DNA of 60,130 bases, taken from contig JAAOMT010000198.1 of the NCBI GenBank assembly GCA_016748015.1, forward strand, positions 46,797 through 106,926, in the 5' to 3' direction. A program made the translations under genes and the position numbers. The notes under the pieces are model-generated. The model worked only from the letters and a program-made list of their open reading frames with translations, was not told the origin of the DNA and ran no database searches. The number at the start of each line of letters is the position of its first letter. Positions within the stretch are counted from its first letter, which is position 1. This stretch comes from Geosiphon pyriformis (taxonomy: Eukaryota > Glomeromycota > Glomeromycetes > Archaeosporales > Geosiphonaceae). This document shows, piece after piece, positions 1-11,450 of this stretch.

Positions 1-450
1 CATTAAACTAGATACAGAGGGAGTATACATTTTATATCGCACAATTGACAGGCATTTGAAATTATTTTCAATACTTACGAAATTTCAAAAGCAGAAACGT
101 ATTAAATAGCCCAAGTTTCATCTTAATAATGGCTGAAAAAAACTTTATTTTTTGATGAAACAACATTTCAACTGTTCCCAAACACAATTCAACATTGGTA
201 CAAGGAAGAAGTAGCGCTTTTAACAAGATAACGATCCCAAGCATGCCAGTTGAGTAGCTAAGGGATTTCTTGCAAAAAATATATCCCAAAATTAATGACT
301 GGCCGTTCTGCAGTCTAGATCTAAATCCTATTAAAAATCCGTTGGCCGCCTAAATATTGATGATTCGGAACGATATATAATTTAAGTAACGGCGTTGCGA
401 GTTGATTATCGAGATATATTTATTTAAATTGATTGTAGGGCCTGAAATCT
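1..450 (+). pseudogene. Tc1/mariner transposase relic
   Basis: A decayed DDE transposase can be followed by eye in broken plus-strand frames. Around 166-210 a frame reads FDETTFQLF.NTIQHWYKEE, the usual segment at the second catalytic Asp. Around 230-280 comes a DNAxxHxAK-like segment with one stop. After a frame change, 285-345 reads PKINDWPFCSLDLNPIKN, the Tc1 signature WPxxSPDLNPIEN. Stops fall where Trp is expected (TGG to TAG/TGA), and at least two frameshifts are present. The 5' end is probably cut by the window edge, and no terminal inverted repeat was found. Family assignment is secure; element boundaries are not. Confidence 0.8.
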
Positions 451-1467
451 CAAAAAAAGAACCCAATTTGAACTTTCAAAAATCAGTATTATAAGGTTGA
501 AAAATGAAAGTGGCAGGTTCGTCACGTAAATTTTATTCACCAATTTTTCCTTATAAAAAGGAAGAAAAAAAGAAATATTTATTTTCTATTCAAATATATA
601 TATATATACATATATCTTTTACGAATAAAAGAAATCTAAGTCTATTCTTTTTTCCTTTTTCCTTTTTCCTTTTTCCTTCCCTACTTATTTGGACTGAAAA
701 ATCCATTCGCATCTTAATGTATTTTTCCTTTTTTCAAGATTCACGATATAAATAATTAGGACATGATTTTTTTTAAACTAAAAAAATTTCAATTAGTAAT
801 TAGCGCAACTACAATCAAAGTTATTTTTGAACTCCAATTCAATTGCAAATTATTATTAAGAATCTTTGAAATCGTTTGATGTTTGACACAAGAAAAACTT
901 TTTTTTATCAAACGAAACTTTTTTTTTCTAAATTAGAAAAGATTTCACAAACAATTTAGTGCATTACGAATTTACATATTAGAATTTTTAACTTATTTAC
1001 ATATTAAAATCTTCCTTAGGGTGGTAATATAATTTAAGAAACGAAAATATTTTTCAAAAAATAGAATGTACGAAAATGGGTGATTGTAATCGAAATTTTT
1101 AAAAATCATGCAAGGAATAGAACGCGAAAACGAAAAAAAAAAGAACGTTAGACAGACAGAACAGAACAGAACAGAATATGAATTAAAAAGGTTAGAATAA
1201 AGAAAGGGACTTTGAATAAAAAAACTTAAAAATTTTTTTAAAGCTTATGGGATATTTACAAGTGGCTTTATATCTTAATTACTTAGATTATCTACAAAGT
1301 TCCTATGGTTGATTTTTAAAAAGGGTGTTTGGAAGGGGCTGAAAACCATGTTTTGACCGATTAAACGGGTATATCTTGGGATTTAAATTATTATTATTAT
1401 TATTATTATCATTCCCCATTTGAATGATTATTGCTCTCTTTAGATTATAGAATAATGGGTCGATGAA
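451..1467. other. AT-rich intergenic spacer
   Basis: No open frame with recognisable protein content. The stretch holds poly-A/T runs, a short run of the 5-mer acaga near 1150-1175 and an (ATT)n run near 1390-1410. It lies 3' of the minus-strand gene that ends at 1468. Confidence 0.5.
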
Positions 1468-3007
1468 TCAAAATTTGCCAATAGACCATCCAATTCCGAC
1501 CGCACACAAATATTTAAAAATAGTCACGATACATTTGAGTGATTTGTTTGTCTTTGTTTTTCGTGTAGCAAACCCATTAGCTGTGTCATTTGATCGATTT
1601 GCTTTGATGATTTGAGCAATTCCCATTACAAATCCAGCCAACACCAAAGCACGTTTCCAGTTACAGCATAAATTAGCTCTAATGTGTGATTGGTCTTCTC
1701 CATGTTCATTTTTGGACTCTTGCTTTTCAATAAACGCCTGTTGCTTATTTTGGCGTTTTTTAGGAATTTCCAAGTTCCAATTTGACAGATTCACATTGTT
1801 TTGCGTAATGTTCTGCCAAATACAAGTTTTTTCATAATCAACAATCTCTACGGCATCATTTGATTCTAAAGCGGTGCATAAAAATCGTCGAAACTCATTC
1901 TCGAGATTTTCACAACTTCTTCTATATGCAATTTCAAGTTTTGGTGACATTGTTGGAGGATTTGAGAATTCTTGGTCATTCTCAAATATTTCATCTTTCA
2001 CTTGAAGCTTCTTTGAACAAAGTTTTGAAAGGGCACATTTTGGACATGTCCCACAAGAGCAAGGAGAACTTAGTGTTTCGTCAGAATAAACTGTTTCGCC
2101 TGAATCACTTGATGATGATGATGATGATGATGCTAAACTTCCAGAGCGAGCCCGAGATCCTTTAATTAAGATAATTTGTTTATCTCTATCTTCTATAATT
2201 GGTGTATGTAGAGCTTCTTGGGCTTGATTTAAAAGGCTTTGTAATTTGTTGCAGATTCGATCCAAAGATGGGTCATTTTCTTCCATGTTTTCTGAATCAT
2301 TAATTAATGAAGGTTTCGAAAAGTCTTTAACCGAATCAAATTTTGTTAATTGATTTTCTGGTAAAAAAAATTTCTTATCTTCATCCGTAAAGTTTAACAT
2401 TGTTTGATTATATTTTATATTGTTATTTTTTGTTTGGTCATAGGGTTTGCTGATACAATGAAGTAAAAAGTGACAAAAATGGATTTAACTTATTATTAAT
2501 ATTATAATTATTATAATTATTATTATTATTATTATTATTATTATCATTATTATTTTTATTTTTATTTTTATTTTTATTTTTATCAATTTTTATCAATCAA
2601 ATACGTGAAGAAAAATTAAGCAAACAATTGAACATACCTTTGTTCTTTTACATAAGATTTCACCCTACCAAAGCTTTGCGCTCTAAATGAAAGAAAAGTA
2701 TTAGTGTTATTATTTTTTGAGAATTCGGGCTTTCTTTTTTTCAAAAACTTGAAGAAAAAGGTAAGATTTTAACATACGAAAACAAACGATATTCTAATTC
2801 GGCTGCCAATGCTCTCGTTTTGCGAGATTCCATTTGTAAATTTTCCAATAAATTTTCAGTAGATATCTAACATTCATAATTATTAAAGTGAATTTTGAAA
2901 ATAATAATTTGAAAAAATATTTCTTGCAACGTTTTTCTTACCATTTGTCTAGTTTTTGATTTTCTCTGTTTTATTTTGGTAGTCTCAATTTTTTCCATAA
3001 AAATAAT

Positions 3008-3047
<40 letters not shown>

Positions 3048-3175
3048 GTAAATTCTTCTTCTTCTTCCAAATCATAATCTTGGATCCAAGGTAAAAAGAT
3101 GTCCTCTTGAAGAAAATTTAAATCAATGTTTAATGGAAATTCCATTAAGCTATCACAATCAAAGTTTGTAAACAT
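1468..3175 (-). CDS. unrecognised four-exon gene, 449 aa, C-terminal hydrophobic
   Basis: Exons are 3175-2942, 2866-2778, 2682-2638 and 2449-1468, with introns of 75, 95 and 188 nt. Donors are gtaaga, gtatgt and gtatgt, and phases match throughout, giving one 449-codon frame. The start is the first ATG of exon 1. Visible features: an acidic N-terminus with a Glu run, a 12-Asn run from an (ATT)n repeat, a basic segment (KQRKSKTRQ) followed by a Leu/Glu-rich helix (about residues 80-107), an 8-Ser run, a Cys cluster CSCGTCPKC, and two hydrophobic stretches in the last 70 residues (ALVLAGFVMGIAQII and CIVTIFKYLCAVGIGW). This could be a tail-anchored membrane protein. I do not recognise the family. 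The gene model is well supported by splicing; the function is unknown. Confidence 0.7.
3000..3048. repeat. (ATT)n microsatellite coding for poly-Asn
   Basis: A trinucleotide run inside exon 1 of the minus-strand gene. It gives 12 consecutive Asn codons, so its length probably varies between strains. Confidence 0.8.
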
Positions 3176-5595
3176 TTTCCTAAATTTTCCTTTTTCCTTT
3201 TTTTTTTTTGAAAATTCTCTGGTATTTTATTTAGATTTTTGACTACGTCATAAAAGTTTTCAATGATCCCATTTTGGAAGGAGCATTATGTGATGGCCAC
3301 ATGTGTTTAATGCTGTGCAAAGTTTTACGTCCTTATTGAAATGTGTCATCACAAATGTAGAACAAATCGAGAAAAAGAGTTGAAATTCATTTAGTTTCAT
3401 TATCATTAAGTATGGTTAATTATTGATTGAAAGCTTCTTTTTCAATAATTATGATTATTATTCTGCATTATTATTATTATTATTATTATTATTGATGATA
3501 TTAAGGATTCTCTTTTTTGCTGTTAAAATTAAACTTAATACAAACGAAACGATTGTTTTGAAAGAGATTTTCAAATAGAGCCATTCAAATAATGAATTAG
3601 TTAAAAATATATATATATATATGTTAGTGATACATTTAGTTGTATATATTTTTTTTCTTTTTTCCGAATTCTTGAAATTTTTATCGTTTTTCCCATCTTT
3701 TTTACGTAAATTTAATATTCGTTTTTAATAATAATAAACGCTTTATAATTCTAATTTCTCCTGTTAAATAATACTCTTTTTTTTTGATAAGCATTATTCA
3801 GATCTATTTAACTCATTCTCTATCACATGTCACCTGAAATTTTCATTTGGCGATTAGGGGAAGGGGTGTAAAAACAACCAGTATATTTAAAAAAGACCTC
3901 CGTTTCAAACATGTGATATCCTTTTAGCATTAAATGACGTATTGGTATACTAAAATCAAATTTCTTAAAATGATGCAATCAAAAATCTTGAGATGATTTT
4001 ACAACTTTTTTTAGAATTTAAAGAAAAAAAACTTTGTTCTCAAAGATTTTTGTTAAAAATTAAATAAAATAAAATAAATTAAATTTAAAGTAAAATGAAG
4101 ATCTCACAATTTATCATTTATTTAATTCTTGTGAATTTAAAAAACCTTTCAAATTGAGATGAAAATTTGAGATCGGTTTCAGTTTTTTTAACGAATACAA
4201 AATTTCATTTGAAAAAATATTTATATATATTCAAAGTACAAAAATTTTGATATGAGTCATATGATTTAACAAGTGAAACAAATAATCAGAATATTCGAAA
4301 AAAGAACATAGGATATTATTATTATAAGATTATTTACCAAAAACGTTTTTATTTATTTACTTATTTACTTATTTACTTATTTTTAACTTATAATTTGTGG
4401 CTAAAAAGTTACATATTATTAGATTTAAATCTTTTTTGTTTTGTGCATTGCCATTTGTATCACACGTTTTTTATCTTGTCAAGAAAAAAGTTTTTGTGTT
4501 TCTGATGTAACTTGTTTCGTTTATTTGCGTAAAAAAGAAAATTTAATCGAGCTTGAAATCAATTAGATTAGATTATTGATAAATGACTAATGCAAATTTT
4601 GAAATTTTATCTGGTTAATCCAATTAACCTAAAACATGAATTGAATTGAATTGAATTAAATTAAATTAAATAATGTTAAAAATTTTGGCTTTGCATTACT
4701 GTGGGTAAATTTGAAAAAAAATTTTACACTGCTGACAAAATAAAATAAAAAGCCCTATCAGTTACAGAGATACTTTTAAAAATTCCTCATATTTAAAATA
4801 AAATAAAAAAAGATTTACGCTTCTAGCCTTTTTTCCATGTGCTTTTCATGTGATTTTTATCAATTCCGCTTACCAAAAAGTTTTATTTCAATTGGTTTTT
4901 TTTTCACAAAAAAAAAGTTATCATTTACCAGGGTTGCACGTTATTTATCTTTTATGCAACAAATTTTGATTTTCTATAAATTTGTGTTTATCAGGTGTCT
5001 CACTTGTGCCCAAATCTGTTCTTTTATTACATTATCGCATCATTGCATTTACCTTTAATTGTAATACTTTTTTTATTTTTTTTTGAGATTGTGATGACCA
5101 ATTATGATAAAAAACCTTTCATTGATTATTATATACATTCTTGTACCTCTATTTTTTTCGGAATCTTGATAATTTTTTTCCCACTCAATAAAGACTCAAT
5201 TTCAGGAAACCCTAATAAATTTGGGGATATATTTAACAAAAGTGGTATGTCAAGTAAAGGTTCCAATGTAAAAGAAAGCAAAGCAATATTCACTCTAAAT
5301 TCTATAAAGACACGACGGAAACTTTGTTTTACGTATTTGGTGCAATATTTGAAGTTTTGGGTTTCAAGAATTTTCGAGTCTTTTGGATATACCCTTTGTT
5401 ATTTCAAGTATATGAAAAACAAAATAATATTGATAAAGCAAGCAAAAAAAAAAAAAAAAAATTTTTCATAACCAATAAAATTGGCTAGTTTAAATATAAA
5501 ATGTTCAAATTTTATTCATGCCATTTAAATTTTTAAAGAAAAACCTCTCAATTTAAAAGTACCCGACACTTGAACCATTCAATCATTTTAATACC
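3176..5595. other. AT-rich spacer between two minus-strand genes
   Basis: It holds simple repeats: (ATT)n near 3470-3495, (AT)n near 3610, a TTTACTTA-type run near 4350-4385 and an 18-A run near 5444. Plus-strand open frames at 4837-5471 are Phe/Ile/Lys-rich, lack homology I can see and look like chance frames. It should contain the promoter of the 1468-3175 gene. No reliable promoter element was identified. Confidence 0.45.
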
Positions 5596-6254
5596 TCAAA
5601 TTTTATACATGACATCAGTTCTAATAACATATTTTCTTCCTTGTCGAACGACAGAACCTTCATTTAACAAAGAATGTTCAAAAATTAAAATCATTCCTGT
5701 TCTTGGCACAACTTTAACCACTTTTGAATGGAATCCAAAACTCATAAACGAAGTTTCCCCACCTTCAAAACTTTCATTCAAGTACAATTCTACACTCACA
5801 CAACTTCTTTCCGATCCATCAGGCCTTTCATAAGATCCATCATAATGCGCTCCAAATTTCTCTCCGGGATCATATCTTAGAAATCTCAGACATTCACTTA
5901 ACCCTGACACCGATTTACCTTCCCAAATTGCGGGTACAAAGGGTTTAATTCGGCGCCAAATTTCAAAGATAATTCAGAGTCATCCCGAATATATCGAGAA
6001 CTATCTCGGACGTCGGTCATTAATTTTTGTTGACCATGACCAATGTTGACTAGTGCTGGTTCGTATTTACTTTTTTCTGAAAGGTTAATTAGTTGTTGAC
6101 ATTCTTCTGGAGTGAATACTTTTTCAATGGTCAAAGCTGATGGTATTTTGCTATTCTTGCGGCTAGATAGATCTTCAGCGTTTAATAGACTTAGATCCAA
6201 TGGTTCAGGGAATAAATCAATTTTTAATGGATTCTTGCAAAGAAATTCTGCCAT
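5596..6254 (-). pseudogene. 2OG-Fe(II) oxygenase (prolyl-4-hydroxylase-like), one-base frameshift
   Basis: A single-exon gene from ATG at 6254 to a stop at 5596. The N-terminal half contains EKVFTPEECQQLINLSE, typical of the start of the P4H-like fold. The C-terminal half carries the iron-binding HxD in AHYDGSY, the distal His in FEHSLLNEG and the 2-oxoglutarate-binding Arg/Lys region GRKYVIRTD. Family members expect an IWxRIKPFxPxIWEGK segment between them, and it is present, but in another frame. One base is missing in an A run near 5961-5967 (minus strand TTGAAATTT where TTGAAAATTT restores the frame). With that base the product would be about 219 aa with all catalytic residues. It is either a very recent pseudogene or an assembly error in a homopolymer. 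Such enzymes use Fe(II), 2-oxoglutarate and O2; the substrate here is unknown. Confidence 0.85.
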
Positions 6255-6296
6255 TTATGTTTTTCTTAAGGAATAAAAAAGTTGCAAAATTTTAAA

Positions 6297-6370
6297 ATGT
6301 GAGAATTGTTCCATTTTTATATGAGAATTGTTTGATTTTTTATATATGAGAATTACTCCATTTTCTATAC
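6297..6370. repeat. three tandem 24-25 bp repeats upstream of the oxygenase gene
   Basis: Three imperfect copies of a unit that starts atgtgagaattgtt and ends in a T-rich tail lie 40-115 bp upstream of the ATG at 6254. The third copy runs into an ACGCGT hexamer at 6369. The repeats may carry regulatory sites, but that is inference. Confidence 0.6.
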
Positions 6371-6702
6371 GCGTAAAAACAATTTTTGGAAAAGAATTTC
6401 CTGCGTACAATTAGTTTTTATTCTTAAATTTCGTTAATAATCAAGCTTGAAAGCAAGAGTTCGACGGTGTATTATGTTTTAAAAAAAAAACCTGATTTCT
6501 TCTGCAATCATTTATTTTGCTTAGCCTCACAGAATCAAATAAATCACTTTCTTTTTTGGTTCACAAAGTAATTTCAAATGATAGGTGTAACAGTGACACA
6601 ATTATTGTATTTAAAGTTCGAAAAAGAAAGAAATTCTTATGTCCATGTATAGTTTTTTGGGGAACAAATGAAAAATTGATATCGTTCTGTTCTTAATGAT
6701 GT

Positions 6703-6703
<1 letters not shown>

Positions 6704-6770
<67 letters not shown>
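6704..6770. repeat. (AAT)n microsatellite
   Basis: A near-pure AAT trinucleotide run, interrupted once by an extra A, followed by cagcagcag. Confidence 0.9.
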
Positions 6771-6772
<2 letters not shown>

Positions 6773-8100
6773 GCAGCAGATTCCAATGATATAGAGATTT
6801 TCTTATTAATTTCCCACTTTATAATAAGTAAAAATACTAATTTAGCTGTAAAATAATGAAATCATTTTGATTTTTGATAATTTTATCTGTATATTCCTAA
6901 TTGTTAGATATATAAATTCAAATTTATTTAAAACTTTTTGAACATAAAAAATATTCATTTTAAAATATTGTTTGAGAAAATCTTTGATTTCTTTATAATA
7001 TAAAATTTTGATTTTGAAACTTGGAAATGAGTTCATTTAATTTTTGTTTCTACCAATCAAACATTAAATTTTCCATTCAAAAACTATGAAATATATGAAT
7101 GATTCTTCAAATTCTTGGAATTATGGTTCTTAAATGTTTCATCAAAAATAGTTATAGATGGTATATTTTTTGAGCATCTATTTGTTAATTTTTAAAGCTG
7201 ATAATCTCTCCAAATAAAATTTAGCTTTTCACAATCGCCTATTATTGTGAAAGTTGTATCCATTATTTTATTCAGAAAACCCGTCATTTTAAACAAAATT
7301 GAATTTACAATTTATGGTGCTCTTATGATTCTAAATTTTAAAGCAAATAAAAATTTTGCGAAAAATTAAAGTAGGTACATCAAACAGGGATAGCTTCGTT
7401 TATGGGTTAGCTGGATTTCAGGATCTTGTAGAATCCCAAAGCTATTTTTTTCTTCAGTAGAGGGAAATTTGATATAAAATAATACAGAATTTAATACTGA
7501 ATACAAAAATCTAATTTAATTCAAGTTTCCAAAAGCTTTTTTTTCGGAATTTCCATAATTTATTAAAAGTATCATGAGAATAGCCCCATAATTGAATCCT
7601 GCAGCTTATTCAGTCGATAGAAAATTCTGTTGAATAAAAATTTAGAAACTTGAATATTATTAGTCACATTTTATTCGGTCTGAATTATTTCAGATAATAA
7701 TCTTTATAAAAGAATCACCTTGGAGCTGAAATGGCTGAAATGGCTGAAATTTAAACGTTCTTTCTTTTTTTCTACTATGAGAACAAAAAAAAATATCTAA
7801 TGAAACTAGAGAATAAAGTTATACTTACAAAAACAACATTATTAACTATAGGATATTAAAGAATTACAGCAATTTAATATTGTTTAATTTTAATCATTAT
7901 GATTGCGATCTGGGCAATACGGAAAAAAAAATTCTTCGGAATAAACTACATGTTTTACGGTTTTGATTGTTTTTAATATTAATAAAACTTCCAATTTAAG
8001 AACAATATTTTGGTCATTTCTTAAAAAAAAAAAAAAAAATATTCTATTATCCCATATTCATTATCACTTTTTTATGTAAATTTTCTCTTCAATTTTAAAA
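6771..8100. other. AT-rich intergenic spacer
   Basis: No supported gene. It lies between two divergent genes and probably holds the lipase promoter near its 3' end. A 15-A run sits near 8025, about 75 bp upstream of the lipase ATG. A short tandem duplication of gaaatggct is at 7728-7750. Confidence 0.4.
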
Positions 8101-9553
8101 ATGAAAAATCATAAATCTTTCTTTGCCCTAATACTATTACTTAATCTATCCTTGGGAATCTTTCTTCTTCATATTTACTTTAAAATTTCAAAAAATTTAC
8201 TTAATTCAGTAAATGAAATTACTCTCAAGTCTTTATCACGATTTAACTCTTCAAATTCTCCAAACATGAGGCAAAAAGATTTCTCAGATTTCTTCCAGAA
8301 ACATTCTATATCTAATGCTCAAACTTATTCCAAACCAGAATCTTCCTTAAGAAATGAAAAGAGGATTATGGTGCCGGTCAAATATAAAATAAAAAGTCCT
8401 GAATATTTAAATTTTTTATCAAATATGGCAAAATACGCGCATGGATCATATTGTGTTCCTGAATTGAATGAAAACATTATTGCTCCAGGAGTTTTTGGTG
8501 AGCTATGAATATAAATTTTATTATTATATAGACGAGTCATATATCAAAATTTTTCCTTCTTCTCAAAATCATTCCAAATATGCAGCCTGGATAGGTCCGG
8601 TAAATTCTAAAAAATTTACCCCATTTAAAAGTATCAAAAAAAATTCCCTCCCAAAGTCAAAACCTTTAAAATCAAACAAAAAACAAATAATCTCCGTATT
8701 TCGAGCATTATATATAAACTATGAAAGTCTCATTCTCATTCAATCAAAATCAAAAAGTCTCATCAGACTACAAAATCGGATGGGTTCAGCAATTTTTGAA
8801 CCATTTTATTTAAATTATTGGCTTTTGTCAAATGATCTCATTTTACCGAGATTAAAGCTCTTCGTAGATAAGGCTGAGAATATTAACGAGTATACATTTT
8901 CATTTACTGGACATGGTTATGGTGCTGGTATTTATATTCCTTTTTTGTCTATTTGCTTGTTTGTTTCTTTGTTTTTTTGTTTGATCCAAATTTTGATTTA
9001 AAGAAAAATTTATTAATAAATAATCTTTCTAATTTATTAAATTATATTTTTAAAAGTGCTAGCAATATTCGCGGCTCAATTATTACGTGAAACATATAAA
9101 AACCCATATATAAAAATCACCGTAACAACATTCGGTGCACCACGATTCGGAAACCATGCATATGCTACTTTATATCTTCCAACGTTATTCACAATTGACC
9201 GAGTAACATTCGAAGATGATCACGTTCCATTGTTTTTCTCTGAATTTTTATTTCATGATATGGGTGAGATTTGGATAACTGATCATTGTGATTGTGTAGA
9301 ACCTCACCCTCAGCAACCATATGATGTTACAATGTGTATGTCTAGTCCGGTAATGGTCAATAGGGTAAATAATAAAGTTTCTGTTTTAGGTATTTGAAAG
9401 TTATAATTTTATGTTAAAACTTAATTTTTGAATAATTTTTAGCTGTGTAATCTTCAATATGAACCACAATTTAAGTTACCTCCCAGGAAAAGTTCCAGCG
9501 CCCATTTAGGACCTTATTTCGGATACCGAATGGGAAAAATGGGGTGTTCATAA
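8101..9553 (+). CDS. class-3 (fungal) lipase-like protein, nucleophile Ser replaced by Gly
   Basis: Preferred exons are 8101-8497, 8586-8927, 9057-9364 and 9443-9553, giving 385 aa with consistent phases and introns of 88, 129 and 78 nt. For the first intron an acceptor at 8531 also keeps the frame and adds 18 residues, but the intron would be only 34 nt. The N-terminus has a hydrophobic segment (LILLLNLSLGIFLLHIYF), so the product is probably a signal-anchored or secreted protein. Lipase-3 landmarks are visible: TFGAPRFGN, the acid region EDDHVPLF, the His region FHDMGEIWI, and a Cys-containing tail CNLQYEP. The nucleophile elbow, normally GHSxG, reads GHGYG (codons 241-245; GGT at 8915-8917), so the catalytic Ser is missing while Asp and His remain. 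It is probably a non-hydrolytic homologue or an early pseudogene, as no stop or frameshift is seen. Confidence 0.85.
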
Positions 9554-11395
9554 TGAATTTTCACTAATCATTTAGTTTATGGAAGAAGTTTGTAGGATTA
9601 ACTAAAACCGAATGTGATTTATGAGTGTGAAAAATTTCTATTCAAATTTATTTGTAGATTTCATGGTTTGTCAACTTTCATAAGTATATATTATTGACTT
9701 TTTATAATTCAAATTTCTTATCAGTTCTTTGATTTTGTTGATAATTTTGAGGAGACATACTTTTTTGAAAAAGGCCAAAATGATTATAAAAAAAATACTT
9801 ATTATTATTTAAATTTTAATTCCAATTTTTTTTAAAATTAAAGTTATTGAAATCACTATTCATGGTCAGGTAAGACAGACTACAGATGAATAGACAAATT
9901 TTATATTGTTAAATCTTAAACGCGTAAAGAAAAGACATGAAATTTTTGTAAAGTGGCAAAAAAAAAATTCATGAGACTGTCCTCAGAAGAATATTTTGAT
10001 ATTTTAGAACAATTATCCTATCCTCTCAATATTTTCTATTTTTGAATTAAGTAAATTTTTTATTAAACATACAACAATATATATTTAAATTTAATAATTT
10101 AAATTTACACAAATAACTTTTAATATATTAAATATTTAGTGTTGTTTTACTATTTTTAAAATAATTTTCTCTTTGATAAAATTTTTTTACAAGTATTGTA
10201 ATTATTAAAAATTAAATTTTGTACTTGATTTTTTAAAAAACAAGTTTTTTTTAATAGTTTTATTAAACTTATAATAACAACTATTAATAATATAGAAAAT
10301 TAATCAACAGTTTAAATATATAAAACAGAATCTATAAATTAAAGTTTTGTTATTCATTTTTATTTATTTTTTAATAAATTTATTATTTTGCTAATAAAAC
10401 TAATAAGACTTTATATAAATAAGTCAAAATTGAATTGTTTTTAATTATATATTAAAAATTATTAATTTAGCTTAATTAGTTTTTTTGAATACAACTTCAT
10501 AATTTCGTATTAAAAAGTTTTTAATATCTGTTTTTCTTTTTTTTATTGGGTTTTTTTGTTTACTAACAAAAATTTGATTTTGAACAGTTTTTTTTAAATA
10601 ACTTTTATATTAACTTGATTTTATTATTATTATTAATAGATTTCTAATTTCTGTAGTAAATTAAACAGATTTTGCATTTATTGCTAAGAAAATACAAGAA
10701 TTAATTATAACTAAAAAATAAGTTTTTTATTTATTATTAAATTTTTGTTGTTTGTTTGCATATTTTTTAATAGTTTTTTTATTGTTAAAAGTTATAAAAC
10801 TAATTCAGTTTTTTATTGTTTTTTTTTATTTTTATTTTCAGTATTATCAAAATGTTTCGAATCTTTATTATTAATGTTGTTTTTGAATTTTTATTACTAT
10901 TAAACTATTTTTAAAAGCATTATTTAATATTAATACTTAACTATAATTAATTTTTTCTATATTTAATTGTAAGTTTACAGAAATTATAATTTAATAAAAC
11001 TTTGGGTTTTTTTAATTATTTATTTTCAATAATAATTATATAATTTTTTTGTTTTTAATATTTTTATATTAATTTTAATGCATATTTTATTAATTTAAAC
11101 TAAAATAGCTTTTTTAATACCTAAACTCTTTTTTTCTATGTATATTGATTATATTGAAAATTTATTTATTTATTTATTTTAATTTTTTTTAAAAAAGAGT
11201 TTAAGTATCATACTAATTAAAAAATTATTATCTAATATAAAATATTTAGCTATTTAAACTTTAGTAAAAGCATTTAATATTTTTTTATAAAATTTTTGAC
11301 TATTAAATAAAACCAAATTTTTGAACTATTTCAAAAAATTTTAGCTTTGGTAAATTCTTAAATGTTTTTATTTTCAATGTTTTATTCTTGTTGTA

Positions 11396-11450
<55 letters not shown>

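Noticed and set aside
4837-5471. Two overlapping plus-strand open frames, up to 158 codons
   Set aside because: Phe/Ile/Lys-rich, end in a poly-Lys run made by a poly-A stretch, no motif and no splice context; chance frames in AT-rich DNA.
8498-8531. 34-nt first intron of the lipase gene
   Set aside because: It keeps the frame, but it is shorter than any other intron in the window; the 88-nt intron to 8585 has a proper pyrimidine-rich 3' end. The short version is kept only as an alternative.
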